The notes under the pieces are model-generated. The model saw only the letters and a list, made by a program, of their open reading frames with translations, ran no database searches and was not told the DNA's origin. A DNA stretch of 64,000 bases from Streptomyces flaveolus. Its GTDB lineage: Bacteria > Actinomycetota > Actinomycetes > Streptomycetales > Streptomycetaceae. The stretch lies in assembly GCF_014648815.1 (NCBI RefSeq), contig NZ_BMRV01000007.1, positions 248,001 to 312,000 on the forward strand, in the 5' to 3' direction. The position numbers and the translations under genes are program-made. This document shows positions 24,386 to 31,856 of this stretch, one piece after another. The stretch's first letter is position 1, and each line of letters starts with the position of its first letter.

Positions 24386-25465
24386 TCACACCGCCCAGCC
24401 GTACTGGTCCGGCACCCGGGCCTCGCCGTCCAGTTCCCGCGCCGCCCGCTGCGCCCACGACGGGTCGCGCAGCAGTTCGCGGCCCAGCAGCACCGCGTCG
24501 GCCTCACCGTTGGCCAGGATCTTCTCCGCCTGCTCGACGTCGGTGATCAGACCGACGGCGGCGACCGGCAGCGACGTCTGGGCCTTCACGCGCGCGGCGA
24601 ACGGAACCTGGTAGCCGGGCCCGGTCGGGATGCGCACGCCGGCGACGTTGCCGCCGGTCGACACGTCGAGGAGGTCGATGCCGTGGGCCTGGAGGTCACG
24701 GGCGAAGCGGACGGTCTCGTCCGGCGTCCAGCCCCCCTCGTCCAGCCAGTCGGTCGCGGAGACACGGAAGAACAGCGGCTTGTCCTCGGGCCATACCTCG
24801 CGGACGGCGTCGACGACCTCGAGGGCGAACCGGGTGCGGTTCTCGTAGGAGCCGCCGTAGCCGTCGGTGCGGTGGTTGGAGTGCGGGGAGAGGAACTCGT
24901 GGATCAGGTATCCGTGGGCGCCGTGGATCTCGACGATCTCGAACCCGGCCGCGAGGGCGCGGCGGGCGGCGTCCGCGAACTGGCCCACGATCTCCTGGAT
25001 CTGCCGGGCCGTCAGCTCGGTCGGAACCGGGTGCCGCTCGTCGAAGGCCTCCGCGCTGGGCGCCAGCGGCTGCCAGCCGTGCGCGTCCGGTCCCACCGGG
25101 GCCCCGCCCTTCCAAGGCCGGTCGGTCGACGCCTTGCGGCCGGCGTGCGCCAGCTGGACGGCGGGGACCGTGCCGTGCGCGCGGAGGAAGCCCGTGATCC
25201 GGCGGAACGCCTCGACCTGGGTGTCGTTCCACAGCCCGAGGTCCTGCGGGGAGATGCGTCCCTCCGGCGACACGGCGGTGGCCTCGACGACGATCAGGGC
25301 GGTGCCGCCCGTCGCGCGTGCGCCGTAGTGCGCGAAGTGCCAGTCGCCGGGAACGCCCGCCGACGGACCCACCGGCTCGGCCGAGTACTGGCACATCGGA
25401 GGCATCCACACCCGGTGGGGAATGGTGACGTCGCGCAGCTTCAGGGGCTGGAAGAGGGCGCTCAT
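24386..25465 (-). CDS. NADH:flavin oxidoreductase, old yellow enzyme of the YqjM/NamA class
   Basis: The 359-residue FMN enzyme has the thermophilic-like OYE features. MPPMCQYSA places Cys25 and Tyr27 at the FMN, QLAHAGRKAST follows, EIHGAHGYLIHEFLSPHSN contains the substrate-binding His pair, and TDGYGGSYENRTRF is present. The C-terminal VLLGRELLRDPSWAQRAA is also typical. It should reduce activated C=C bonds of enones or related electrophiles with NAD(P)H in the cytoplasm. It is divergent from an ArsR-like regulator, with 155 bp between them containing a minus-strand TTGACA box and CTCGTA repeats. So it is probably induced by reactive electrophiles through that regulator. Confidence 0.92.
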   Translation of the reverse strand: MSALFQPLKLRDVTIPHRVWMPPMCQYSAEPVGPSAGVPGDWHFAHYGARATGGTALIVVEATAVSPEGRISPQDLGLWNDTQVEAFRRITGFLRAHGTVPAVQLAHAGRKASTDRPWKGGAPVGPDAHGWQPLAPSAEAFDERHPVPTELTARQIQEIVGQFADAARRALAAGFEIVEIHGAHGYLIHEFLSPHSNHRTDGYGGSYENRTRFALEVVDAVREVWPEDKPLFFRVSATDWLDEGGWTPDETVRFARDLQAHGIDLLDVSTGGNVAGVRIPTGPGYQVPFAARVKAQTSLPVAAVGLITDVEQAEKILANGEADAVLLGRELLRDPSWAQRAARELDGEARVPDQYGWAV

Positions 25466-25500
25466 GGGGGCTGCTCCATCTGTCGCGGGGCGGGGAACGC

Positions 25501-25558
25501 CTCGTACGGTAACCCTCGTAGTACGGCGGATGTCAAACTACGGCAGTCCTCGTACAAT
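25501..25558. promoter_or_regulatory. CTCGTA repeats and divergent promoter elements between OYE and ArsR-like genes
   Basis: CTCGTA occurs at 25501-25506, 25515-25520 and 25549-25554. On the minus strand TTGACA (25536-25531) is a perfect -35 for the old yellow enzyme gene. On the plus strand TACAAT (25553-25558) is a good -10 for the regulator and overlaps the third repeat. The repeats are the best candidates for the regulator's operator. Confidence 0.55.
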
Positions 25559-25620
25559 GGGGAACCCCCCTCCCGCATCGCTCCCGAGCGGTGGGACCTC
25601 CCGGACGAACTGGAGCCGCC

Positions 25621-25980
25621 GTGACCCCCGCCACCGCCGTCAGCAGCCGTGATCTGCCGCATCCGGCGCGCGCGGAGATCCGGCTGGAGGGCGTGCTGCA
25701 CGCCCTGTCCGATCCGATGCGGCTGCGGATCGTGCGGGAACTCGCCGCCGGCAGCGACGAACTCTTCTCCTGTTCGTACTTCGACCTGCCCGTCACCAAG
25801 TCGACCACCACCCACCACTTCCGGGTGCTGCGCGAGAGCGGGGTGATCCGGCAGATCTACCGGGGCACGGCCAAGATGAACGGGCTGCGCAGGGACGACC
25901 TGGACACCCTCTTCCCGGGGCTCCTCGACGCCCTGCTGGCCGCGGCCGACCGTCAGGCCGCCCGCCTCGGCACCGGCTGA
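25621..25980 (+). CDS. ArsR-type winged-helix transcriptional regulator
   Basis: The 119-residue protein has an ArsR-like fold: RLEGVLHALSDPMRLRIVREL (helices 1-2, split across 21-41), then SCSYFDLPVTKSTTTHHFRVL as the recognition helix region at 50-70, and the wing RESGVIRQIYRGTAKMNGLR. One Cys (SCSYFDL) is present but the CxC metal site of classical ArsR is absent. It therefore probably senses a small electrophile or redox change rather than arsenic. GTG 25621 with GGAG upstream is chosen. The gene is divergent from the old yellow enzyme gene, which it likely represses. Confidence 0.88.
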   Translation: MTPATAVSSRDLPHPARAEIRLEGVLHALSDPMRLRIVRELAAGSDELFSCSYFDLPVTKSTTTHHFRVLRESGVIRQIYRGTAKMNGLRRDDLDTLFPGLLDALLAAADRQAARLGTG

Positions 25981-26071
25981 CCGCACGCGGATGCGCTGAC
26001 GGGGTGCCCCGCGAGGGGGCGGGCGAGTGTGTCGTTCGTATGGAATCTGATCGTGCGGTTACGTTGCGGAC

Positions 26072-26590
26072 GTGCTCGAAGCATCCTTTGTTGATCGTTC
26101 TTTTCAGCTTTCCGATCGCTGCCCGGACGACAGTGAGGTGTCCGTACGGCACACATGGGCGGTGCGGGAGGGGGACACGACCGCGTCGTGGTTCGACGTC
26201 CGGTGGACGTTCCCCGACGGCGCGCGCATCGACGCGCTCGCCGTCCTCTGCGGCGACGGCGTCCGGGTCGAGGACGTGCGGGCCGAGCCGGCCCTGTCCC
26301 TCGACGACCTGTCCGTGCTCGCCGAGTGGCTGGAGAACCCGCTTTTCGAGGCCTGTGTGCGGCCCTCGGCGGAGCGTGCCGCGGCCTCGCGGCGGGCCCG
26401 TCCCGCCGGTCCGCACGGCAGTGAGGAGCGCCGGCTCGCCGCACAGGAGTACCGGACGGCCCGGGAGGAGGGCGCCGACCCGGTCCTCGCGGTGATGCGC
26501 GCGACCGGGTACGGCCGGCGCAGATCGCTCAGGCTGATCGGCCAGGCGCGCGACGACGGCCTCCTGGCCCCTCGCCGCGCACGGCGCTGA
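26072..26590 (+). CDS. Streptomyces conserved protein of unknown function (possibly DUF6214)
   Basis: I do not recognise a characterised family for this 172-residue protein; it resembles proteins labelled DUF6214 in streptomycetes, from memory only. The N-terminal 85 residues look like a beta-rich domain (VSVRHTWAVREGDTTASWF, TFPDGARIDALAVLCGDGV). The C-terminal 45 residues end in a helix-turn-helix-like block (DPVLAVMRATGYGRRRSLRL, then IGQARDDGLL). Lys is absent and Arg frequent, with good Streptomyces codon bias. The GTG start at 26072 has no clear ribosome site. Upstream GGAAT at 26042-26046 and CGTTG at 26062-26066 resemble an ECF sigma promoter, which would make the mRNA leaderless; this is tentative. 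Confidence 0.6.
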   Translation: MLEASFVDRSFQLSDRCPDDSEVSVRHTWAVREGDTTASWFDVRWTFPDGARIDALAVLCGDGVRVEDVRAEPALSLDDLSVLAEWLENPLFEACVRPSAERAAASRRARPAGPHGSEERRLAAQEYRTAREEGADPVLAVMRATGYGRRRSLRLIGQARDDGLLAPRRARR

Positions 26591-26620
26591 GCCGCCCGCC
26601 GAGACGCTGCCGAAGACCCG

Positions 26621-27277
26621 TCAGAGCATCCCGCGCATCCGCGAGATCTCGCTCGTCTGCTGGGCGACCACGTCGTCGGCCATCTCCTCGATCTGCAGGT
26701 TGTTGCCCTGCGCCTTCACGTCCGTGGCCATGCTGATCGCACCCTCGTGATGGGTGATCATCAGCGTCAGGAAGAGCTGGTCGAAGGCCTTGCCGTCCGC
26801 CGCGCGCAACGTCCCGAGCTGTGCCTCGGTCGCCATTCCCGGCATCGTGGCGTGGTCGTGCCCGCCGCCCGTCTCCGGCCGGCCGTGGGACGTCAGCCAG
26901 CCCTTCATCGCCGTGATCTCCGGGCCCTGTGCGGCGGAGATCCGTTCGGCGAGCTTCTTCACCTGCTTCGACTCCGCGTGGTCCGGCGCGAGTTCGGTCA
27001 TCTCCAGCGCCTGGGCGTGGTGCTGGATCATCATCCGCGCGTAGGCGACGTCCGCCGAGTTGGGGGAGTCGTCGTCGGTGCGCTGCCGCTCCGCCTCCTC
27101 GGCCGAGACCGTCCGGTTGGCCTCGCCGGGCCCGCCCGGAACGATCACCGAAGGCCCGTTCGCCGCCGCCGACTTGCCGTCAGCGCCGGAGTCGCAGGCC
27201 CCGAGCCCGAGGACGGCCAGTGCGGTCAGCGACGCCGTGACGAGCGACGCGCGGATCGACGCGGGACGGAAGGGCAC
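26621..27277 (-). CDS. DUF305 family lipoprotein
   Basis: The 218-residue protein has a lipoprotein signal (SLVTASLTALAVLGLGAC; lipobox LGAC near residue 28), then a Ser/Gly linker and a DUF305 domain. The domain is a four-helix bundle of the ferritin-like type with paired histidines: MMIQHHAQALEM near 92 and LMITHHEGAISMA near 167, plus Met residues. DUF305 proteins are extracytoplasmic and are often linked to copper or other metal handling. GTG 27277 has CAGGAGG five bases upstream and decides the start. The gene is divergent from the LVIVD-repeat protein; this pair is common in the genus and suggests a joint envelope function. Confidence 0.9.
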   Translation of the reverse strand: MPFRPASIRASLVTASLTALAVLGLGACDSGADGKSAAANGPSVIVPGGPGEANRTVSAEEAERQRTDDDSPNSADVAYARMMIQHHAQALEMTELAPDHAESKQVKKLAERISAAQGPEITAMKGWLTSHGRPETGGGHDHATMPGMATEAQLGTLRAADGKAFDQLFLTLMITHHEGAISMATDVKAQGNNLQIEEMADDVVAQQTSEISRMRGML

Positions 27278-27402
27278 GGCAACCTCCTGGGGTCGGGGAT
27301 GCCCCCTCTGCGGCAGGGGCACGTCGTGAGTGCGATGACCGTCCTAGCACGCTTCCGCGCCCCACCGATCAGGAAACTTCATTACGTGTTTGTTGCCCCC
27401 TG

Positions 27403-27430
27403 TTGGTATGTGCATGGCGAAGACGATACT
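27403..27430 (+). promoter_or_regulatory. Predicted promoter of the LVIVD-protein gene
   Basis: TTGGTA (27403-27408) and GATACT (27425-27430) are separated by 16 bp. Transcription would begin near 27437, placing an inverted repeat (27446-27463) at the start of the leader. Confidence 0.45.
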
Positions 27431-27445
27431 GCGGGGATGCGTGAA

Positions 27446-27463
27446 CCGTTCCAACGGGAACGG
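27446..27463 (+). promoter_or_regulatory. Leader inverted repeat upstream of the LVIVD-protein ribosome site
   Basis: CCGTTCC (27446-27452), AACG, GGAACGG (27457-27463) is a perfect 7-bp repeat with a tetraloop, ending 5 bp before AGGGAGGAAAC. It may be an operator or an mRNA hairpin that influences translation. Confidence 0.45.
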
Positions 27464-27479
27464 ACGTAGGGAGGAAACA

Positions 27480-28982
27480 GTGACCCTGTTGAGCGACCCG
27501 CGAACACGGCACAGACGACTGGGAGTTGCGGCAGCGGCCGCCGGACTCATGGCCGCGCTGCTCACGGCCGTCCCGGCCGCGGCGACCCCCGACCCGGGGG
27601 ACGGTCCGGCCACGTCGAAGGAGGTCTCCTCGAGCGCCCGCGCCGAGGCGCGCGACGCCATCGCGAGCGGCGAGATACCCGGCCAGGACGAGATCGTCCA
27701 CTCGGACAACATCCAGCACCTGGCCAACATTCCGAAGGACGCGCTGCCCGGCACCAACTCCGACCTGGCCTTCCAGGGCAAGTACGCCTTCGCCGGCAAC
27801 TACGACGGCTTCCGCATCTTCGACATCACCAACCCGAAGAAGCCGAAGACCGTCGCCCAGGTCCTCTGCCCGGGCTCGCAGAACGACATCTCGGTCTCCG
27901 GCGATCTGCTGTTCCTGTCGACCGACTCCTCGCGCAGCGACAGCAGTTGCAACAGCACCACCCAGCCCGCGACGGAGAAGTCCTCGTGGGAGGGCATGAA
28001 GGTCTTCGACATCAGCGACAAGCGCAACCCGCAGTACGTCGCCGCCGTCGAGACCGCCTGCGGGTCGCACACCCACACGCTGGTGCCCGAGCGCAGGAAC
28101 GTCTACGTCTACGTCTCCTCGTACTCTCCCAACGCCGCCTACCCCGACTGCCGGCCGCCGCACGACGGCATCTCGGTCATCAAGGTGCCGCGCAACGCCC
28201 CCGAGCGGGCGGCGGTCGTGAACTTCCCGGTGCTGTTCCCGGGTGAGGGCCCCGACGGCGGCGGCAACCCGGGCGGACCCACCAACCCGGGCGTCTCCAA
28301 GACCACCGGCTGCCACGACCTGACGGTCCTGCCCTCGCAGGACCTGGCCGCGGGCGCCTGCATGGGCGACGGCATCCTGTTCTCCATCGAGGACCCCGAG
28401 CACCCGAAGGTCATCGACCGGGTCCAGGACAACGTCAACTTCGCGTTCTGGCACTCGGCGACCTTCAACCAGCGGGCGAACAAGGTCGTCTTCACCGACG
28501 AGCTGGGCGGCGGCGGCGCGCCCACCTGCAACGCGGAGATCGGCCCGAACCGCGGCGCCGACGGCATCTACGACATCGTCGGCAAGGGTGACCACCGCAA
28601 GCTGGTCTTCCGCAGCTACTACAAGATTCCCCGCCACCAGGCGGACACCGAGAACTGCGTGGCCCACAACGGCTCGCTCATCCCGGTGAAGGGCAAGGAC
28701 CTCATGGTCCAGGCCTGGTACCAGGGCGGCATCTCCGTGTGGGACTTCACCGACTCCTCGCGCCCGAAGGAGATCGCCTACTTCGAGCGGGGCCCGCTGA
28801 GCACCGAATCGCTCGTCACGGGCGGTTCCTGGTCGGCGTACTACTACAACGGCTACATCTACTCGAACGACATCGCCAAGGGCTTCGACGTCCTGAAGCT
28901 CAGCGACCGGCGCACCGACCCGGCCAAGCGGGTCCACCTGCGTGAGCTCAACGTGCAGACGCAGCCGGACTACTTCGACTGA
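27480..28982 (+). CDS. Secreted LVIVD-repeat protein
   Basis: The 500-residue product has a signal peptide (basic RTRHRR, hydrophobic VAAAAAGLMAALLTAV, cleavage after PAAA) and a propeller-like body. LVIVD-type repeats are visible, such as YDGFRIFDITNPKKPKTVAQ, GMKVFDISDKRNPQYVAAV, DGILFSIEDPEHPKVIDRV and GGISVWDFTDSSRPKEIAYF. His clusters (CGSHTHTL, GCHDLTV, WHSATF) could bind metal. It is exported; the ligand or enzymatic role is unknown. GTG 27480 follows AGGGAGGAAACA, an excellent ribosome site. It is divergent from the DUF305 lipoprotein, and its 3' end overlaps the convergent TetR gene by 13 bp. Confidence 0.88.
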   Translation: MTLLSDPRTRHRRLGVAAAAAGLMAALLTAVPAAATPDPGDGPATSKEVSSSARAEARDAIASGEIPGQDEIVHSDNIQHLANIPKDALPGTNSDLAFQGKYAFAGNYDGFRIFDITNPKKPKTVAQVLCPGSQNDISVSGDLLFLSTDSSRSDSSCNSTTQPATEKSSWEGMKVFDISDKRNPQYVAAVETACGSHTHTLVPERRNVYVYVSSYSPNAAYPDCRPPHDGISVIKVPRNAPERAAVVNFPVLFPGEGPDGGGNPGGPTNPGVSKTTGCHDLTVLPSQDLAAGACMGDGILFSIEDPEHPKVIDRVQDNVNFAFWHSATFNQRANKVVFTDELGGGGAPTCNAEIGPNRGADGIYDIVGKGDHRKLVFRSYYKIPRHQADTENCVAHNGSLIPVKGKDLMVQAWYQGGISVWDFTDSSRPKEIAYFERGPLSTESLVTGGSWSAYYYNGYIYSNDIAKGFDVLKLSDRRTDPAKRVHLRELNVQTQPDYFD

Positions 28983-29680
28983 TCCGTCTGTTCCGCCGGA
29001 CCGGCCGGCGGCGGGCACCCGGGTGCCGCGCCGGTCGCGAAGAACCGCGACAGATCCGTGTCGCACGTCCCGCCGGGCGCCTCCGTGTCCGGCGGGACAC
29101 CCAGTTCCCAGTCCAGCCGGTAGCGCTTGAACAGTTCGGCGCGCAGCACCGGCACGGGCATCGGCACCCCGGGCACCAGAGCCGCGAAGACGGCGCCCAT
29201 CAGCAGCGCCCGCAGCATCGGGTAGTCGTTGTCGACGTCCCGGGAGCCGTGCCGGGCCACGGTGTCCCGCAGCAGTTCGGCCAGCCGCCGCTGCTCGGGG
29301 CAGGGCACGAAGCCCACCTCTGCCTGGAGCAGGCCGGCCATGTGCTGGCGCATGAGCACCGGCCGGTCCCGGGCCAGGCCCAGGATCGCGTCGATGGCCC
29401 GGGCCATCCGCTCCGGGCCCTCGTCGGTGCGCGGCTCGCGCTCCAGGGCCTCCTCCAGCGTGCGGTGCATCAGCCGGTGCACCGCGGACTGCACCAACTG
29501 GCGCTTGCCGGGGAAGTAGTACGAGACCAGACCGCGTGCCGACCCCGCCCGGTCGGCGATGTCGCCGAGCGTGGTCGCGTCGTACCCGTGCTCACCGACC
29601 AGCTCCACCGCGGCCTGCAGGAGCCGCTCCTGCGAACGCCTCCGCAACTCTTCATTGACCGAGGCGCTGCGCGGGGACAT
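28970..29680 (-). CDS. TetR family transcriptional regulator
   Basis: The 236-residue protein has a TetR HTH: RSQERLLQAAVELVGEHGYD then ATTLGDIADRAGSARGLVSYYFPGKRQL in two parts across about 15-65. A helical ligand domain follows, containing AIDAILGLARDRPVLMRQHM and YPMLRALLMGAVFAALVPGV. ATG 29680 has AGGAG 6 bases upstream. The last 13 bp overlap the end of the LVIVD gene, so there is no room for a terminator between them. A TGGCTG-A-CAGCCA palindrome at its promoter suggests autoregulation. The regulated genes are not evident; the upstream neighbour (erythromycin esterase-like) is transcribed in the same direction 188 bp away. Confidence 0.9.
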   Translation of the reverse strand: MSPRSASVNEELRRRSQERLLQAAVELVGEHGYDATTLGDIADRAGSARGLVSYYFPGKRQLVQSAVHRLMHRTLEEALEREPRTDEGPERMARAIDAILGLARDRPVLMRQHMAGLLQAEVGFVPCPEQRRLAELLRDTVARHGSRDVDNDYPMLRALLMGAVFAALVPGVPMPVPVLRAELFKRYRLDWELGVPPDTEAPGGTCDTDLSRFFATGAAPGCPPPAGPAEQTDQSK

Positions 29681-29699
29681 GCTGTACTCCTGCGTTGAC

Positions 29700-29712
29700 T
29701 GGCTGACAGCCA
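29700..29712. promoter_or_regulatory. Palindromic operator of the TetR gene
   Basis: TGGCTG (29700-29705), A, CAGCCA (29707-29712) is a perfect 6-bp inverted repeat 20-32 bp upstream of the TetR ATG. Next to it, on the minus strand, TATAGT (29718-29713) is a -10-like box. The arrangement fits self-repression. Confidence 0.55.
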
Positions 29713-29868
29713 ACTATACTCAGCGCAGGCGGACCGGCCCCCGGTGGGGTCCGTCCGGCTACCGTCTGTCCCGGGCGACACGGGGGATCGCCCGGGACGG
29801 GCGACGCGCCGATGGTTGCTTCGGGCTACGGACCTCGGGGTCCGCCTGACCGGCGCTTCAGCGCCGCC

Positions 29869-31071
29869 TCAGCTCTGCGGGACGTCCTTGACGAACACGA
29901 TGCCGTCGCTGCCCGCCAGGTGGGCCGGGTCGAGCGGGGCGTAGCCGAACCAGGGCGACACGCGGGGCTCGGGCGGGGTGTCGCCGAGGGCGCCGGCCAG
30001 CCGCGGGGCGTCCACGACGCAGCGGTCCTCCGGGAGCGCGTACAGCAGTCCTTCGACGGTGTCCGACGGCGGCGTGTCCACTCCCCGGTGCCGGATCGTG
30101 CCGAGGGCCGTGGCCACGAAGGCGTATTCGGCACCGAGCCGGGCGCTCACCAGCGCACCGGCGCTCCACCACTGGGCCGGCCCCTCCCACAGCCGCATCG
30201 TGCTCTTCTCCCGCTGGAGATGGGAGTTGTGGGCGTGGACGAGTACCGGGCCCCGTTCGGCGAGGGCGAGGAGGTTGTGGGCCATCATCTGGGCCCGCAC
30301 GGCCAGCAGCCGGGTCATGCGGGCCGGTGAGGTGTCGGCCATCCAGTGGTGGTAGCGCAGCAGGCCGGTCGCCGTGCGGGCGTAGAGGCACGCCCGGTCC
30401 CAGTCGTCCCGTGAGTCCGCCCGGCCCAGCTGCGGCGCCTGCGTGTCGAGCAGCGCCACCAGGTCGTCGGCCAGCAGCCGCAGCCGGGCGGCCTCGGCCG
30501 ACCGCCCCACGGACCGGGCCGGGTCCGTCATCGCGGCGGGACTGGTCCACGGCTCGTCGGCGCCGAGCAGGCGGTCGAGGGTCTCCCCGGTGCAGGGGAG
30601 CAGGCCGGCGTCCACCCGGGCCGCGAGGTAGCCGTGGAGTGCGGTGAGGGCCTGCCGCGGGCTCGCGGCGGCCGTGATCTCCAGGGGGCCGTCGAAACCG
30701 GCGAAGCGGAGCCGCTCGGACGCGGGCCGGCGCTCGTTGTGGGCGCGCATCCAGCGCACGAGCTCACGGTTGGCCGCGGACGCGCCCCAGCCGTGGCTGA
30801 TCCCGTGCTCCATGACGTCGTCGAGGGAGCCGGTGCCCGAGGCGACGTAGTCGTCCACGGCCAGACCCGCCATGCAGTCGCTCTCGATCGCGATCGTCCG
30901 GTAGCCCTCCTCCTCGACCAGTTGCCGGACGAGCTCGTTGCGCAGGTCGAGCAGCGCGTCCTCACCGTGGGTGGGCTCGCCCAGGGCGAGCAGCCGCGGC
31001 CGGGCCGGGAGCAGCCTCATGAGGGCGGCGGCCTCGACGGCATGGACGGTGTCCTTGATGTCAGTAGCCAT
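29869..31071 (-). CDS. Erythromycin esterase-like family protein
   Basis: The 400-residue protein matches the EreA/EreB-like fold. LALGEPTHGEDALLDLRNEL carries the conserved His near residue 33, AIESDCMAGLAVDDYVASG the active-site Glu region, and GPVLVHAHNSHLQREKS the C-terminal His. In EreB these His and Glu residues hydrolyse macrolide lactone rings, but most actinobacterial homologues have no proven macrolide activity. It is cytoplasmic, with no signal peptide. ATG 31071 is chosen since the upstream extension crosses the operator and divergent gene. It is divergent from a tandem-MerR regulator, with a TTCAAC/GTTGAA palindrome beside the ATG, so substrate-induced expression is likely. Confidence 0.87.
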   Translation of the reverse strand: MATDIKDTVHAVEAAALMRLLPARPRLLALGEPTHGEDALLDLRNELVRQLVEEEGYRTIAIESDCMAGLAVDDYVASGTGSLDDVMEHGISHGWGASAANRELVRWMRAHNERRPASERLRFAGFDGPLEITAAASPRQALTALHGYLAARVDAGLLPCTGETLDRLLGADEPWTSPAAMTDPARSVGRSAEAARLRLLADDLVALLDTQAPQLGRADSRDDWDRACLYARTATGLLRYHHWMADTSPARMTRLLAVRAQMMAHNLLALAERGPVLVHAHNSHLQREKSTMRLWEGPAQWWSAGALVSARLGAEYAFVATALGTIRHRGVDTPPSDTVEGLLYALPEDRCVVDAPRLAGALGDTPPEPRVSPWFGYAPLDPAHLAGSDGIVFVKDVPQS

Positions 31072-31074
31072 GGA

Positions 31075-31092
31075 TTCAACCGTATCGTTGAA
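31075..31092. promoter_or_regulatory. TTCAAC-N6-GTTGAA operator of the tandem-MerR regulator
   Basis: TTCAAC (31075-31080), CGTATC, GTTGAA (31087-31092) is a perfect 6-bp inverted repeat lying between the esterase-like ATG (31071) and the regulator ATG (31130). Its location allows control of both divergent genes. MerR proteins usually bind such spaced dyads. Confidence 0.65.
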
Positions 31093-31129
31093 CCTTCGGT
31101 GGAGACTTGCGCGCGATATCGTCGGTCTC

Positions 31130-31843
31130 ATGGGGCGAAACCTTAAAACCGGGGAACGGCTCAGGCCGGTCGATCTCGCGCGGGGGCACGGTCTGTCCAC
31201 TCAGGCGATCCGGAACTACGAGGAGGCCGGCATCCTTCCGGCCGCCGGACGCACGCCCCACGGCTACCGCACCTATACCTCGCTGCACGCGGGGGCCCTG
31301 CGCGCGTTCCTGGCCCTGGTGCCCGGCCACGGCCACCGGACGGCGACGTCGATCATGCGGGCCGTGAACCGGGGCGCGGACGACGAGGCGTACCGCCTCG
31401 TCGACGAGAGCCATGCCCAGCTCCTCGACGACCGGCGGACCCTCCAGGCCGTGGAGAGCGCCCTGCGCGACCTGGAGCCCACCCCTGCGCCCGAGCCCGG
31501 CGCCGTGTTCATCGGGCCGCTGGCGGCCGGGCTCGGAATCCGGCCCGCGACGCTGCGCAAGTGGGAGCGCGCCGGGCTGGTACGCCCGCGCCGCGACCCG
31601 CACACCGGATACCGCGTCTACGACGAGGCCGACGTCCGCGACGCCCGGCTGGCCCACCAGCTCCGGCGGGGCGGCTGCCTGCTGGAGCAGATCGCCCCGC
31701 TGATCGCCCAGGTGCGGGCGGCAGGCGGTCTGGAACCGCTGGAGGGCGCGCTGGGCGACTGGCACGCCCGGCTGTCCGCCCGCGGGCGGGCGATGCTGAC
31801 CGGGGCCGCCGAGCTGGACGCGTACCTGCGGGAGCGCGGATGA
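31130..31843 (+). CDS. Tandem MerR-domain (TioE-type) transcriptional regulator
   Basis: The 237-residue protein contains two MerR-type DNA-binding domains. One is at about 10-75 (LRPVDLARGHGLSTQAIRNY, EEAGILPAAGRTPHGYRTY) and the second at about 125-195 (GLGIRPATLRKWERAGLVRP, RRDPHTGYRVYDEADVRDA). Such double-headed regulators (TioE family) are mainly actinobacterial; their ligand is often undefined. The two domains could contact both halves of the TTCAAC/GTTGAA operator as a monomer. ATG 31130 is used because it starts just before the first domain, although no strong ribosome site is present. The divergent erythromycin esterase-like gene is the likely target. Confidence 0.88.
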   Translation: MGRNLKTGERLRPVDLARGHGLSTQAIRNYEEAGILPAAGRTPHGYRTYTSLHAGALRAFLALVPGHGHRTATSIMRAVNRGADDEAYRLVDESHAQLLDDRRTLQAVESALRDLEPTPAPEPGAVFIGPLAAGLGIRPATLRKWERAGLVRPRRDPHTGYRVYDEADVRDARLAHQLRRGGCLLEQIAPLIAQVRAAGGLEPLEGALGDWHARLSARGRAMLTGAAELDAYLRERG

Positions 31844-31856
31844 GACCCCGGGCGGA

